Shown here piece after piece: positions 23,159 through 32,791 of a DNA stretch of 64,000 nucleotides. Location: contig JAIEPF010000010.1 in NCBI GenBank assembly GCA_019749945.1, forward strand, positions 62,001 through 126,000. The letters are read 5' to 3'. A program made the translations under genes and the position numbers. Below the pieces are notes generated by a model that worked only from the letters and a program-made list of their open reading frames with translations, searched no databases and was not told the DNA's origin. Origin of the DNA: Burkholderiales bacterium (lineage in GTDB: Bacteria > Pseudomonadota > Gammaproteobacteria > Burkholderiales > SG8-41). Position 1 is the first letter of the stretch; every line of letters begins with the position of its first letter.

Positions 23159-24073
23159 ATGTTTGAACTGCTCGGCATTTCCCCGCAGGCCCTCTACAGC
23201 CAGCTGCTGATCGGACTGATCAACGGTTCGTTCTATGCCGTGCTGAGCCTGGGCCTGGCGATCATTTTCGGGCTGCTCAACATCATCAATTTCAGCCATG
23301 GCGCCCAGTACATGATGGGCGCTTTCCTGGCATGGATCGGATTGACACAGCTGCCGCAATGGCTGGGCAATCCTGATTTTGCGGTCAATTACTGGGCTGC
23401 GCTGGTGCTGGTGCCGCTGATCGTCGGAGTTTTCGGGGTGTTCATCGAACGTACCATGCTGCGCCGGCTGTACAAGCTGGATCATCTTTACGGCCTGCTG
23501 CTGACTTTCGGCATTGCGCTGATCATCGAAGGGGTGTTCCGCGACTGGTACGGCGTTTCCGGGCAGCAATACGAAATTCCGGAAGTCTTTCAGGGCGTGA
23601 TCAACCTCGGCTTCATGTACCTGCCCAAATACCGGGCCTGGGTGGTGGCGGCCGCATTGGCAGCCTGTTTTGCAACCTGGTTCGTGATCGAGCGGACCAA
23701 GCTCGGCTCCTATTTGCGTGCCGGCACCGAGAATCCGCGCCTGACGCAGGCTTTTGGCGTCAATGTGCCGCTGATGATCATGCTGACATACGGCTACGGC
23801 GTGGCGCTGGCGGCGTTTGCCGGGGTGCTGGCGGCGCCGATATTCACCGTGTCTCCGAAAATGGGCGCGGATCTGATCATCGTGGTTTTTGCCGTGGTGG
23901 TGATCGGCGGCATGGGTTCGATACTGGGATCGATCGTGACCGGCATCGGCCTGGGTCTGATCGAGGGCCTGACCAAGGTGTTTTATCCGGAAGCGTCCGC
24001 CGTGGTGATTTTTGTGATCATGGCCATCGTGCTGCTGGTCAGGCCCGCCGGCCTGTTCGGAAAAGAGCAATGA
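23159..24073 (+). CDS. livH: Branched-chain-type ABC permease LivH
   Basis: A 304-aa inner-membrane permease starting MFELLGISPQALYSQLLIGL at 23159 (the upstream frame lies in repeat DNA). About eight hydrophobic segments are visible. Characteristic motifs include INGSFYAVLSLGLAIIFGLL and NIINFSHGAQYMMGAFLAW, and the cytoplasmic loop GAVE-type region near RAGTENPRLTQAFGVNV. It overlaps livM by four bases (ATGA). Confidence 0.92.
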   Translation: MFELLGISPQALYSQLLIGLINGSFYAVLSLGLAIIFGLLNIINFSHGAQYMMGAFLAWIGLTQLPQWLGNPDFAVNYWAALVLVPLIVGVFGVFIERTMLRRLYKLDHLYGLLLTFGIALIIEGVFRDWYGVSGQQYEIPEVFQGVINLGFMYLPKYRAWVVAAALAACFATWFVIERTKLGSYLRAGTENPRLTQAFGVNVPLMIMLTYGYGVALAAFAGVLAAPIFTVSPKMGADLIIVVFAVVVIGGMGSILGSIVTGIGLGLIEGLTKVFYPEASAVVIFVIMAIVLLVRPAGLFGKEQ

Positions 24074-25002
24074 GCGCCCGGCCCATCCCCTGGGGTTTTG
24101 TCATCCTGATCGGCTTTGGGCTGGTGGCGCCGGTTCTGGGCATTTACCCCACGTTCCTGATGAAATGCTGGTGTTTTGCGCTGTTTGCCTGCGCCTTCAA
24201 TCTGCTGCTGGGCTACACCGGCCTGCTGTCCTTTGGCCACGCCGCCTTTCTCAGTGCCGCAGCGTATACGACCGGGCATGCAATCAAGGTCTGGGGACTT
24301 GCGCCGGAACTGGGGCTGCTGGCCGGAACGGTTTGTGCCGGTGTGCTCGGTTTCGTGTTCGGCAGCCTGGCCATCCGCCGCTCCGGCATCTATTTCGCGA
24401 TGATCACGCTGGCGCTGGCGCAAATGCTCTATTTTGTATGGGGACAGATGAGTTTTACCGGCGGCGAGGACGGTTTGCAGGGCGTGCCGCGCGGCGTGTT
24501 GTTCGGAATGCTCGACCTGTCGGACAACACGAACCTGTATTACCTTGTGTTCGCGATTTTTCTTGCCGGGTTTTTGCTGATTTACCGGGTGATCCACTCG
24601 CCGTTCGGCCAGGTTTTGCAGGCGATCCGGGAAAACGAGCCCCGTGCGATTTCTCTCGGTTATGACGTCGACCGCTACAAGCTGCTTGTGTTCGTATTGT
24701 CCGCCGCATTGTCAGGGCTGGCCGGTGCGACCAAGACGGTGGTATTCCAGCTTGCATCGCTGACCGATGCCCACTGGCACATGTCGGGGGAGGTTGTGCT
24801 GATGACCCTGCTGGGCGGGCTGGGCACGGTCTTCGGACCGGTGGTGGGTGCCTTTGTCATCATCGGTCTGCAGAATGGCCTGGCCGACAAGGTGGGGTCC
24901 TGGGTGCAGGTGATCATGGGCATTATTTTTGTCGTGTGTGTGCTCGCGTTCCGGCGCGGCATCATCGGGGAACTGGGGCGTTTCTTGAGGCGGCCGCTGT
25001 AG
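24070..25002 (+). CDS. livM: Branched-chain-type ABC permease LivM
   Basis: A 310-aa partner permease of LivH. The N-terminal pattern LLLGYTGLLSFGHAAFLSAA is typical of the family. About ten hydrophobic segments follow, with the loop VIHSPFGQVLQAIRENEPRA at about residues 175-195 (the ATPase coupling region). It is the last gene of the livGFKHM run. About 130 bases separate it from etfB, so the ETF genes probably have their own promoter. Confidence 0.92.
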   Translation: MSARPIPWGFVILIGFGLVAPVLGIYPTFLMKCWCFALFACAFNLLLGYTGLLSFGHAAFLSAAAYTTGHAIKVWGLAPELGLLAGTVCAGVLGFVFGSLAIRRSGIYFAMITLALAQMLYFVWGQMSFTGGEDGLQGVPRGVLFGMLDLSDNTNLYYLVFAIFLAGFLLIYRVIHSPFGQVLQAIRENEPRAISLGYDVDRYKLLVFVLSAALSGLAGATKTVVFQLASLTDAHWHMSGEVVLMTLLGGLGTVFGPVVGAFVIIGLQNGLADKVGSWVQVIMGIIFVVCVLAFRRGIIGELGRFLRRPL

Positions 25003-25131
25003 CGCGCGGCGGCAGGCCGGTCTGGCCACAGTATGGGCAATCGCGGTTTCGTCGCTTGCAGTGATACGGTAAAATCGCCGGTCTGCCAGTGAAAAATCCG
25101 GCGCCCGATTTCTTGTTTTCCCGGAGCATCC

Positions 25132-25884
25132 ATGAAGGTTTTAGTGACAGTCAAACGGGTTATCGACCCGTACGTGAAAGTGCGCGTCAAGTCCGACGGC
25201 AGCGGGGTTGAGACCGCCAACGTCAAGATGGCGATGAATCCATTCTGCGAAATCGCCATTGAACAGGCGGTGCGCATGAAGGAGGCCGGTGTCGTGACCG
25301 AAATCGTCGCGGTGTCGATCGGCGCGCCGCAGTGCCAGGAAACGCTGCGTACTGCGATGGCGATGGGCGCCGACCGCGGCATCCTGGTCGAGACCGGCAC
25401 GACCGACATGCAGCCGCTGGCGGTGGCCAAGCTGGTGAAGGCGATCATCGACAAGGAGCAGCCCAAACTGGTGATCATGGGCAAACAGGCCATCGATGAC
25501 GATGCCAACCAGACCGGACAGATGGTGGCGGCGCTGCTCGGCTGGCCGCAGTCGGCGTTTACCTCGGCGATCACCGTCAACGGTGATGCGGCGGAGGTCA
25601 CCCGTGAAATCGACGGCGGGCTGGAGAAGCTGACCATCAGGCTGCCGGCGGTGATCACCACCGACCTGCGCTTGAATGAGCCGCGTTATGTGACGCTGCC
25701 CAACATCATGAAGGCGAAGAAAAAACCGCTGGAGACGCTGAAACCGGAGGCGCTCGGTGTCGACATCACGCCGCGGCTTAAAACGCTGAAGGTCGAGGAG
25801 CCGCCGAAACGCAGCGCCGGGGTCAAGGTAGCCGACGTGAAGGAACTCGTCGCCAAACTCAAAAACGAAGCCAGGGTCATCTGA
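25132..25884 (+). CDS. etfB: Electron transfer flavoprotein beta subunit
   Basis: A 250-aa ETF-beta. It begins [20 protein letters not shown] and has [12 protein letters not shown] (AMP-binding region) and the NETs-type stretch [23 protein letters not shown] passes electrons from acyl-CoA dehydrogenases to ETF-ubiquinone oxidoreductase. Its stop overlaps the etfA start by one base (TGATG). It sits directly upstream of an acyl-CoA dehydrogenase gene, the likely electron donor. Confidence 0.94.
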   Translation: MKVLVTVKRVIDPYVKVRVKSDGSGVETANVKMAMNPFCEIAIEQAVRMKEAGVVTEIVAVSIGAPQCQETLRTAMAMGADRGILVETGTTDMQPLAVAKLVKAIIDKEQPKLVIMGKQAIDDDANQTGQMVAALLGWPQSAFTSAITVNGDAAEVTREIDGGLEKLTIRLPAVITTDLRLNEPRYVTLPNIMKAKKKPLETLKPEALGVDITPRLKTLKVEEPPKRSAGVKVADVKELVAKLKNEARVI

Positions 25885-26813
25885 TGTCCATACTCGTCAT
25901 CGCCGAACACGACGGCAAACAACTCAAACCCGGCACCACCAACACGGTCACCGCCGCGGCGAAAATCGGCGGCGACATCACCGTGCTGGTCGCCGGCCAG
26001 CAATGCGCCGATGCGGCGCAGGCCGCGGCAAAAATCACCGGTGTCAAAAAAGTGCTGCTCGCCGATGCGCCGCAGTATGCCGGCGGCGTCGCGGAAAACA
26101 TCGCCGCGCTGGTGCTGACCGTCGCCGGCCAGTACAGCCATATCCTCGCGCCGGCCACCGGCTTCGGCAAAAACTTCATGCCGCGCGTGGCGGCGGCGCT
26201 GGACGTGCAGCAGATTTCGGAAATCAGCGCCGTGGTTTCAGCGGATACCTTCGTGCGGCCGATTTACGCCGGCAATGCGCTGGCCACCGTGCAGTCCGCC
26301 GACAAGGTCAAGGTGATCACCGTGCGCGCCACGGGTTTTGATGCGGCAGGCGAGGGCGGCAGCGCTGCGGTGGAGAATCTCGCCGCGGCACCGGATACCG
26401 GCCTGGCGAAATTCAATGGCCAGGAACTGTCCAAGTCCGACCGCCCCGAGCTCACCGCGGCGCGCATCATCGTCTCCGGCGGTCGCGGCATGGGCAGCGG
26501 CGAGAATTTCAAGCTCCTCGAAGCGCTGGCCGACAAGCTGGGCGCCGCGGTGGGTGCCTCGCGTGCGGCGGTGGATTCGGGTTTTGTCCCCAACGATTAC
26601 CAGGTCGGGCAGACCGGCAAGATCGTGGCCCCCGAGCTCTACATCGCCGTCGGCATTTCCGGCGCGATCCAGCACCTGGCCGGCATGAAGGACAGCAAGG
26701 TCATCATCGCCATCAACAAGGATCCGGAAGCGCCGATCTTTGCGGTGGCCGACTACTGGCTGGAGGAAGACCTGTTCAAGGCGGTGCCGGAGCTGACCCG
26801 GGAACTGGGCTGA
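25884..26813 (+). CDS. etfA: Electron transfer flavoprotein alpha subunit
   Basis: A 309-aa ETF-alpha. The N-terminus is [20 protein letters not shown]. The C-terminal FAD-binding domain has [37 protein letters not shown] and [19 protein letters not shown]. It forms a heterodimer with EtfB, one base upstream. A terminator hairpin at 26854-26885 separates it from the acyl-CoA dehydrogenase gene, so that gene may be only partly cotranscribed. Confidence 0.94.
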   Translation: MSILVIAEHDGKQLKPGTTNTVTAAAKIGGDITVLVAGQQCADAAQAAAKITGVKKVLLADAPQYAGGVAENIAALVLTVAGQYSHILAPATGFGKNFMPRVAAALDVQQISEISAVVSADTFVRPIYAGNALATVQSADKVKVITVRATGFDAAGEGGSAAVENLAAAPDTGLAKFNGQELSKSDRPELTAARIIVSGGRGMGSGENFKLLEALADKLGAAVGASRAAVDSGFVPNDYQVGQTGKIVAPELYIAVGISGAIQHLAGMKDSKVIIAINKDPEAPIFAVADYWLEEDLFKAVPELTRELG

Positions 26814-26853
26814 GGCGCCTTACCTAAAGCATCGACCGGATGCGGTAACATGA

Positions 26854-26885
26854 AGGGCGCTTTTTGCAGAGCGCCCTTTTTGTTT
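26854..26885 (+). terminator. Rho-independent terminator after etfA
   Basis: AGGGCGC (26854-26860) pairs with GCGCCCT (26871-26877), followed by TTTTTG. It lies between etfBA and the acyl-CoA dehydrogenase gene. Confidence 0.7.
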
Positions 26886-26909
26886 GTGCACGCCGTCCGG
26901 AGATTCCTC

Positions 26910-28700
26910 ATGTCGACCTATAACGCGCCGCTGAAGGACATGCAGTTCGCCATCGCCGAGTTTGCCGGAATCGACGGCATTACCGCCTTGCCCGGCTGCA
27001 ATGAGGTCAATGCCGAGCTGGTCGGGGCCGTGCTGACGGAGGCCGGAAAGTTTGCACAGGGCGTGCTTGATCCGCTGAACCGCAGCGGGGACAAACAGGG
27101 CGCGTTATGGCGCGACGGCGTGGTCACCGCCCCGGCCGGATTCAAGGAAGCCTACGCGCAGTTCACGGAGGCCGGCTGGAACAGCCTGGGCGGCAGCGTG
27201 GATCATGGCGGCCAGGGATTGCCGCACATCATCGCGTTGCCGCTGCAGGAAATGTGGAACAGCGCCAACATGGCGTTCTGCCTGTGTCCGATGCTGACCA
27301 CCGGCGTGCAGGAGGCGCTGAGCCATCATGGTTCGGCGGATCTGATCAACACCTATATGCCGAAACTGGTGTCCGGCGAGTGGACCGGCACGATGAACCT
27401 GACCGAGCCGCAGGCCGGCTCCGACCTGTCGGCGGTGCGCACCCGCGCCGTGCCCGAGGGGGACCATTACCGCATCCAGGGCACCAAGATATTCATCACC
27501 TGGGGTGAACACGACATGGCGGAGAACATCGTGCATCTGGTGCTGGCCCGCCTGCCCGATGCGCCCGAGGGCGTGAAGGGCATTTCGATGTTCGTGGTGC
27601 CGAAGTTCCTGCCCGATGCCGACGGCAGCCCCGGTGCACGCAACGACATCCGCTGCGTGTCGATCGAACACAAGCTCGGCATCCACGGCAGTCCGACCTG
27701 CGTGCTGGCTTATGGGGATCACGGCGGGGCGACAGGTTATCTGGTCGGTGAAGCCAACCGCGGCCTCGAATACATGTTCACCATGATGAATCACGCAAGG
27801 CTGGGTGTGGGCATGGAAGGCGTGGCGATTGCCGAGCGTGCCTACCAGCATGCGCTGGAATACGCGAAAACGCGGGTGCAGGGGCGTGTGATTGGCCAGC
27901 GCAGCGGCGACCGTGTGACCATCATCCATCACCCGGATGTGCGGCGCATGCTGCTGACCATGCGCGCGCAAACCGAAGCGATGCGTGCGCTGGGATATTA
28001 CGCGGCCGGCGCGCTGGACCGCGCCAAACGCCATGCCGACGCAAAGGAGCGTGCGGATCATCAGTCCCGCCTCGATCTGCTGACGCCGGTGGTCAAGGGC
28101 TGGTGCACCGAGCTCGCGGTGGAGATTGCCTCGATCGGCGTGCAGGTGCATGGCGGCATGGGTTTTGTCGAGGAAACCGGCGCCGCGCAATACCTGCGCG
28201 ATGCGCGCATTACCACCATTTACGAAGGCACCACCGGCATCCAGGCCAATGACCTGATCGGACGCAAGGTCGGCGCGGAAAAAGGCGTGACGGCGCTGGC
28301 GCTGATTGCCGAGATGCGCGCGCTGGATGCACCGCTGGCGGCAGCAGGCGAAACGTACGCCGCGATGCGCGCGTCATTCACCCAGGCTGTGGACGGGCTG
28401 GAGTCGGCGACGCGCTGGCTGGTCGAGCATTACCAAAAGGCGCCCGAGGCTGCAGCTGCGGTGGCCGTGCCCTACCTGAAACTGTTCGGCACCGTCGCCG
28501 GCGGCTGGCTGATGGCGCGTGCAGCGCTGGTGGCAAGGGAGCGCCTGGCGGCGCCGGGTGCCGACCGCGCATTCTTTGAGGGCAAACTCGCGACCGCGCG
28601 TTTTTATCTCGAACACCTGCTGCCTCAGGCCGGCGCGCTGGCGCAGACCGTGACCCGGGGCGCGGCGAGCACGCTGGCGCTGGATGTGGCGGCGTTCTGA
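26910..28700 (+). CDS. Acyl-CoA dehydrogenase, DmdC-like long form
   Basis: A 596-aa flavin dehydrogenase. I start at ATG 26910 (MSTYNAPLKDMQFAIAEFAG). The frame open to 26850 crosses a terminator. The N-terminal extension PLKDMQFAIAEFAG and the long C-terminal domain are typical of the DmdC/FadE-like long subfamily. Visible elements: MNLTEPQAGSDLSAVRT (FAD/substrate loop), VQVHGGMGFVEETGAAQYLR, and the catalytic-base region ITTIYEGTTGIQAND. It probably feeds electrons to the EtfAB encoded just upstream. Substrate chain length cannot be predicted. Confidence 0.88.
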   Translation: MSTYNAPLKDMQFAIAEFAGIDGITALPGCNEVNAELVGAVLTEAGKFAQGVLDPLNRSGDKQGALWRDGVVTAPAGFKEAYAQFTEAGWNSLGGSVDHGGQGLPHIIALPLQEMWNSANMAFCLCPMLTTGVQEALSHHGSADLINTYMPKLVSGEWTGTMNLTEPQAGSDLSAVRTRAVPEGDHYRIQGTKIFITWGEHDMAENIVHLVLARLPDAPEGVKGISMFVVPKFLPDADGSPGARNDIRCVSIEHKLGIHGSPTCVLAYGDHGGATGYLVGEANRGLEYMFTMMNHARLGVGMEGVAIAERAYQHALEYAKTRVQGRVIGQRSGDRVTIIHHPDVRRMLLTMRAQTEAMRALGYYAAGALDRAKRHADAKERADHQSRLDLLTPVVKGWCTELAVEIASIGVQVHGGMGFVEETGAAQYLRDARITTIYEGTTGIQANDLIGRKVGAEKGVTALALIAEMRALDAPLAAAGETYAAMRASFTQAVDGLESATRWLVEHYQKAPEAAAAVAVPYLKLFGTVAGGWLMARAALVARERLAAPGADRAFFEGKLATARFYLEHLLPQAGALAQTVTRGAASTLALDVAAF

Positions 28701-28711
28701 GGAGCATGGTC

Positions 28712-29011
28712 ATGCTGCGTCTGTGGATAGTCTCTTCGGGGCTGCTGTTGAGCAGTGCGGTATGTGCGCAGACCGTACTGACCTGCGATCAGATTGTTGC
28801 CAGCGCACAGGCTGGCCTTGAAATGCGCGATCGCGGGGCGTCGCTGAACCAGGTGATGGCTGAAACCGAAAAAGGCGATTTGCGCGAGCGTTTCAAGCCG
28901 GATGAATTGGCGATGATCCGGCGTGCGGTGCGCCTGACCTTTACCAGCGAAATTTCGATTTATGAACTGGCTGAAACATGCGCCGCCAGCAAAGGCGGCA
29001 GCCGCCGCTGA
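28712..29011 (+). CDS. Small exported hypothetical protein
   Basis: A 99-aa protein with a signal peptide (MLRLWIVSSGLLLSSAVCAQ). ATG 28712 gives a proper 7-base spacing from GGAG at 28701; the ATG at 28706 is too close. The mature part has two cysteines (TCDQIV and AETCAASKG), a possible periplasmic disulfide, and a helical middle. No family recognised. It begins 11 bases after the acyl-CoA dehydrogenase stop and lies upstream of the methyltransferase-like array. Confidence 0.6.
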   Translation: MLRLWIVSSGLLLSSAVCAQTVLTCDQIVASAQAGLEMRDRGASLNQVMAETEKGDLRERFKPDELAMIRRAVRLTFTSEISIYELAETCAASKGGSRR

Positions 29012-29074
29012 ATCAGTTATATTGGCGCGCGCAAACATGGCTCTCGGGCCCGGTAACGTCACGGAGGGATGTAG

Positions 29075-29956
29075 ATGAAATTCGGACAGATGAACAGCAG
29101 TTGGCGGTCAGTGGCAGTAGTGGCGGGGATGATCTGGGTATGCATCGCAGGCGCGGCGCAGAAGCAGCCCAACGTGCCGCCGGAATATGAGCGCGAAGGC
29201 GGGCCCTATGTGCCGACGCCGAATGTGGTGGTGGACCAGATGCTGAAGCTGGCCAATGTCGGCGCCAATGATCACGTGATCGACCTCGGTTCCGGCGACG
29301 GCATCATCGTGCTGACCGCAGCCCACCAGCGCAAGTCCAGCGGTTATGGCGTCGATATCGACGAGGAGCTGGTGCGGCTCAGCAACCTGCGCGCCAAAAG
29401 TCTCGGTGTTTCAGGACGGGTGCTGTTCGAGGCCAGGGATATTTTCAAGACCAATGTCAGCAAGGCCACCGTGGTCACGCTGTACCTGCTGCCGGAGTTC
29501 ATGCGGCGGCTGCGGCCCAAGCTGTTCAACGAACTCAAGCCCGGCACGCGCATCGTGTCGCACGATTATCATTTCGACGAGTGGCAGCATGACGAAGACA
29601 TCAGTTTTGACGTGCCGGAGAAGGAATTCATTTCCGGCGTGCCGCACGCGACCCTCTACCTGTGGATCGTGCCGGCCAGGGTTGAGGGCAGCTGGCGCAT
29701 GCAGCTCGACGGCGGCGGCGAATACAACGTGATGCTGAAGCAGCGTTACCAGGTTCTTGAGGGCACGGTCGAGACCAGTGGCCGTCAGGCCGGGCTGCTC
29801 GAACCGAAGATGAAAGGGACTGAAATCAATTTCGTGCTGGTACAGGGCGCAAGCCGCGGCCAGTTCACCGGCCGGGTTGACGGCAATCGCATGGAAGGCA
29901 CCGCGAATTTCGGGGATGGCAAGGCCGTGCGCTGGAGCGCCAGCAAAGGTTCATAA
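29075..29956 (+). CDS. Exported FAM173-like SAM-methyltransferase-fold protein, copy 1
   Basis: A 293-aa protein with a signal-peptide-like N-terminus (hydrophobic about residues 12-27, ending IAGAAQ). The array signatures follow: YVPTPNVVVDQML, SAM motif I VIDLGSGDGI, acidic motif GYGVDID, TLYLLPEFMRRLRPKL, and PGTRIVSHDYHF. The C-terminal third has WIVPARVEGSW and a beta-type tail GQFTGRVDGNRMEG. The layout resembles FAM173/ATPSCKMT lysine methyltransferases. Motif I ends GDGI where the other five copies have GDGR. A GGAGGG ribosome-binding site precedes the start. Substrate and SAM source outside the cytoplasm are unknown. Confidence 0.7.
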   Translation: MKFGQMNSSWRSVAVVAGMIWVCIAGAAQKQPNVPPEYEREGGPYVPTPNVVVDQMLKLANVGANDHVIDLGSGDGIIVLTAAHQRKSSGYGVDIDEELVRLSNLRAKSLGVSGRVLFEARDIFKTNVSKATVVTLYLLPEFMRRLRPKLFNELKPGTRIVSHDYHFDEWQHDEDISFDVPEKEFISGVPHATLYLWIVPARVEGSWRMQLDGGGEYNVMLKQRYQVLEGTVETSGRQAGLLEPKMKGTEINFVLVQGASRGQFTGRVDGNRMEGTANFGDGKAVRWSASKGS

Positions 29957-30105
29957 CTGCCTAGCAGTTTGTTGAAAAACGTTATTGCCGGAAAACGGTC
30001 CTGCCTTGTTGGTTTTTCCACTATCGCTTAATCAACGACTTGAAGGCGTGTGCGCTCGGTCGCTGCGCTCCCAACGCGCTCGCCCATCACTTTTTCCACG
30101 CACTG

Positions 30106-31701
30106 CTAGTTCATCAGCAGTGCCGGCGGGGCGCTGTCTAGCACTCCCTGGCGGAACGCGGCCTGGCTGGCAGCCATGTCCAGCGCCGCGGCATTCCATG
30201 CGTCGTAGATGATTTTTCCCGATGCGGCCATGCTGCCGACGGCCTGCGGTTTCGCCAGCATGTCCCACAGCGTCGCGGCATGGCGTTCCGGCACGTCATT
30301 GATGGTCACGCGCTGCGGCGCCGGCAGCGGCGTTGGCGATGCAACCAGGAAACTGTTGATCTGCCGCGCGCCGGGCCAGTCGGGCCGGTACAGCGCGACA
30401 TGCGGCAGTTCACTCAGCAGCGTCGCCAGCAGATGGGAATAACCGCGCGTGTCGTCGAGATTGGCGAAAGTGTTGAAAATCGCCACACCGCCGGGTTTCA
30501 GGCAGCCCTTCAGGTCGCGGAAAAATTCACGGGTGATCAGGTAATCGGGCGTGCCGTCGCCGTGAAAAAGGTCGACCAGCACCACGTCGTGGCGCGGCGC
30601 GCATTCACCGACAAAAGTCCGTGCATCGGCCTGGTGCGTGGTGACGCGTTTCACATCAAATCCGAAATACCGCTGCGCCACCGCCACGGACGCCGGGTCG
30701 ATTTCGACGACGGCGACGCGGGTGCCGTCGCGCGCGAGGCGTGACGGCACGATGCCGGCGCCCAGGCCCAGCATCAGCGCCTCCTGCATCTGCGGACGGT
30801 AGGCGCGTGCCAGCGCCTCCAGCGCCCAGGTGTAAAAAGAGATCGAATGCTGGTTGGAGTCGACGCTGTTCTGGATCAGGCCGTCGTGGAAGTACATGCG
30901 CAGGAATTTTCCATCGGCATCGGCGCCGCTGCGCAGGATTTTCACGGTGCCGAACAGCGAACTGTGGCTGCCTTCGACCTGCCACTCGGCGCCGCTGAAG
31001 GCGACCGGGCCGAGGCGTCCGGTGTAACGGTCGCCCTGCCAGGCCAGCAAGGCGGCGCCGAGCACGGCGGCGATGCCGCAGGCGCTGACGGTGCCGCGGC
31101 CGGACATGGCGAGCCCTGATGCCGCCGCTGTCAGTGACAGCACCCCCAGCAGCAAGGCCACCAGCAGTGTGGCGGTGTAATTGCTGATGTACGGGATCAG
31201 GCCGAAGGCGGTGACGATGACGCCGGCGACCGAACCCAGCGTGCTGACAAAAAACACCAGGCCCGAGCCGGCGTCCCCTTTGCGTTTTTCCTGTTGTTGC
31301 AACAGCAGCGCCACCAGCAGCGGATTCATCGCCGAGGTCGCGACCAGCGGCAGGAACAGCAGGATCATGCAGGCGGCGAAGGCGCCGCCGCTCAGGCTCC
31401 AGCGCGCCAGCGGATGGAAGGCAAAGGGATAAATCGCGCAGGCGGCGATGATTGCCAGGCCGGCCAGCGCCGGCATGATCGCGAACAAGAGGCCGAGGCG
31501 GCGCGCCGGTGCGTTGCCGGCAAGCCGGCCGCCCCACCAGTAGCCGAGCGCCAGCGACACCAGTGTGATCGACAGGATGCCGGTCCAGATGTAGAGGCTG
31601 ACGCCGAAATAGGGCGTCATGATGCGCGAGGCCAGCAGTTCAAGCGCCAGGATCGCGCCGCCGGAAATGAAGATCAGGGTGAAAGGGATAACAGCGGGCA
31701 T
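30106..31701 (-). CDS. Membrane-anchored spermidine-synthase-like protein
   Basis: A 531-aa protein starting MPAVIPFTLIFISGGAILAL at 31701. The N-terminal half (about residues 1-235) holds about seven or eight transmembrane segments (SGGAILALELLASRIMTPYF, LVSLALGYWWGG). The C-terminal half is a SpeE-like Rossmann domain: LMLGLGAGIVPSRLARDG, VAVVEIDPASVAVA, DARTF, VVLVDLFHGDG. The polyamine-synthase glycine motif GGGDG is altered to GLGAG, so true spermidine synthesis is doubtful. It is convergent with array copy 1 and divergent from copy 2, embedded in the methyltransferase-like cluster. Confidence 0.8.
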   Translation of the reverse strand: MPAVIPFTLIFISGGAILALELLASRIMTPYFGVSLYIWTGILSITLVSLALGYWWGGRLAGNAPARRLGLLFAIMPALAGLAIIAACAIYPFAFHPLARWSLSGGAFAACMILLFLPLVATSAMNPLLVALLLQQQEKRKGDAGSGLVFFVSTLGSVAGVIVTAFGLIPYISNYTATLLVALLLGVLSLTAAASGLAMSGRGTVSACGIAAVLGAALLAWQGDRYTGRLGPVAFSGAEWQVEGSHSSLFGTVKILRSGADADGKFLRMYFHDGLIQNSVDSNQHSISFYTWALEALARAYRPQMQEALMLGLGAGIVPSRLARDGTRVAVVEIDPASVAVAQRYFGFDVKRVTTHQADARTFVGECAPRHDVVLVDLFHGDGTPDYLITREFFRDLKGCLKPGGVAIFNTFANLDDTRGYSHLLATLLSELPHVALYRPDWPGARQINSFLVASPTPLPAPQRVTINDVPERHAATLWDMLAKPQAVGSMAASGKIIYDAWNAAALDMAASQAAFRQGVLDSAPPALLMN

Positions 31702-31754
31702 GGCAATGGGTGGAAGGCAGGGCGAAAGGCGAAGGCTGTCGATAATCTGTCGGT

Positions 31755-31760
31755 TATAAT
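31755..31760 (+). promoter_or_regulatory. Candidate -10 box for the methyltransferase-like operon
   Basis: A perfect TATAAT lies 125 bases upstream of array copy 2, in the divergent gap after the spermidine-synthase-like start. No good -35 box is visible 16-18 bases upstream, so an activator would be needed if it is used. Confidence 0.3.
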
Positions 31761-31885
31761 GCGCCGCCAATCTACCACAGGCGCAGTCTCATTCAGGTGA
31801 CCGGGAATGCAATTGCGGGCAGCCTGTGGTGACGGTTCCAAATCCAATCGATGCACAGGTGTGGCGGCGTGTCATGGAGGCGATC

Positions 31886-32791
31886 ATGCAGCGTCTGTTG
31901 AGGGTATTTAATCGAGTACTGCCGGCACTGGCTTTTGCCGGAGTGCTGGCATCCGGTGCGCAGGCGGCGGGCGATCAGCCCAGCGTGCCCTATGTGCCGA
32001 CGCCGCAGGCGGTGGTTGACCGCATGCTGGAGATGGCCAAAGTCACGGCGCAGGATTACCTGATCGACCTCGGTTCCGGCGACGGCCGCATCGTCGTCAC
32101 CGCCGCGAAAAAATTCGGCGCACGCGGTTTCGGTGTCGATCTGAATCCGGTGCGCATCAGCGAAGCCAATGAAAACGCCCGCAGGAACGGCGTCACCGAC
32201 AAGGTGGCGTTTTACCAGCGCAACCTGTTTGACACCGATCTGTCGCAGGCGACGGTGATCACCATGTACCTGCTGCCGCGGGTCAACCTGGAATTGCGTC
32301 CCAAGCTGCTGGAACTGAAGCCGGGCACACGCCTGGTGTCCCATGATTTCGACATGGGTGACTGGAAAGCCGATGCGTCGGTGCGCATCAATGCGGCTGA
32401 CAAATTTTCCGGCGCCGGCGGCGACAGCGACGTGTATTTCTGGGTGGTGCCGGCGAAAGCGGGCGGCAGCTGGCGCTCGCAATTCCCGGTATCCGGCAAG
32501 CCGCAGACTTATGAATTCATGTTCGAGCAGAAATACCAGGTGATCAGCGGCTCGGTGCAGGTCAACGGCCGGGCGGTGAAAATACCCGATGCAAAACTGC
32601 GCGGTGCGGAACTGTCGTTTTCCTTCACCGCGGAAGTGAACGGCGCGCCGGTGAAGCACGAGTTCAGCGGGCGTGTCGATGGCGACCGCATCATAGGCCA
32701 GGCCGCGTTGTCGGGCAGCCGCCTGACGGCGCGGGTGGAATGGATCGCCGAGCGCGCCGCCCGCGTCGCCGGCACGGGAGCAATGAACTGA
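31886..32791 (+). CDS. Exported FAM173-like methyltransferase-fold protein, copy 2
   Basis: A 301-aa protein. ATG 31886 follows GGAGG at good spacing. Signal peptide to about residue 27 (VLASGAQAAGD). Motifs: YVPTPQAVVDRMLEMAKV, LIDLGSGDGRIVVTAAKKFG, GFGVDLNP, YLLPRVNLELRPKL, PGTRLVSHDFDMGDW, FWVVPAKAGGSW. The C-terminal beta domain contains FSGRVDGDRIIGQA. It keeps all the features of the class I SAM fold, and its VDLNP resembles the ELNP motif of eukaryotic FAM173. First of five consecutive plus-strand copies. Its stop overlaps the next start by one base (TGATG). Confidence 0.72.
   Translation: MQRLLRVFNRVLPALAFAGVLASGAQAAGDQPSVPYVPTPQAVVDRMLEMAKVTAQDYLIDLGSGDGRIVVTAAKKFGARGFGVDLNPVRISEANENARRNGVTDKVAFYQRNLFDTDLSQATVITMYLLPRVNLELRPKLLELKPGTRLVSHDFDMGDWKADASVRINAADKFSGAGGDSDVYFWVVPAKAGGSWRSQFPVSGKPQTYEFMFEQKYQVISGSVQVNGRAVKIPDAKLRGAELSFSFTAEVNGAPVKHEFSGRVDGDRIIGQAALSGSRLTARVEWIAERAARVAGTGAMN

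Noticed and set aside
29957-30105. tRNA or small RNA between the convergent array copy 1 and SpeE-like genes
   Set aside because: No cloverleaf or T-loop signature; short GC repeats only.
30106-31701. True spermidine synthase
   Set aside because: The glycine motif and putrescine-site residues differ, and the protein has a large membrane domain; only a SpeE-like fold is supported.
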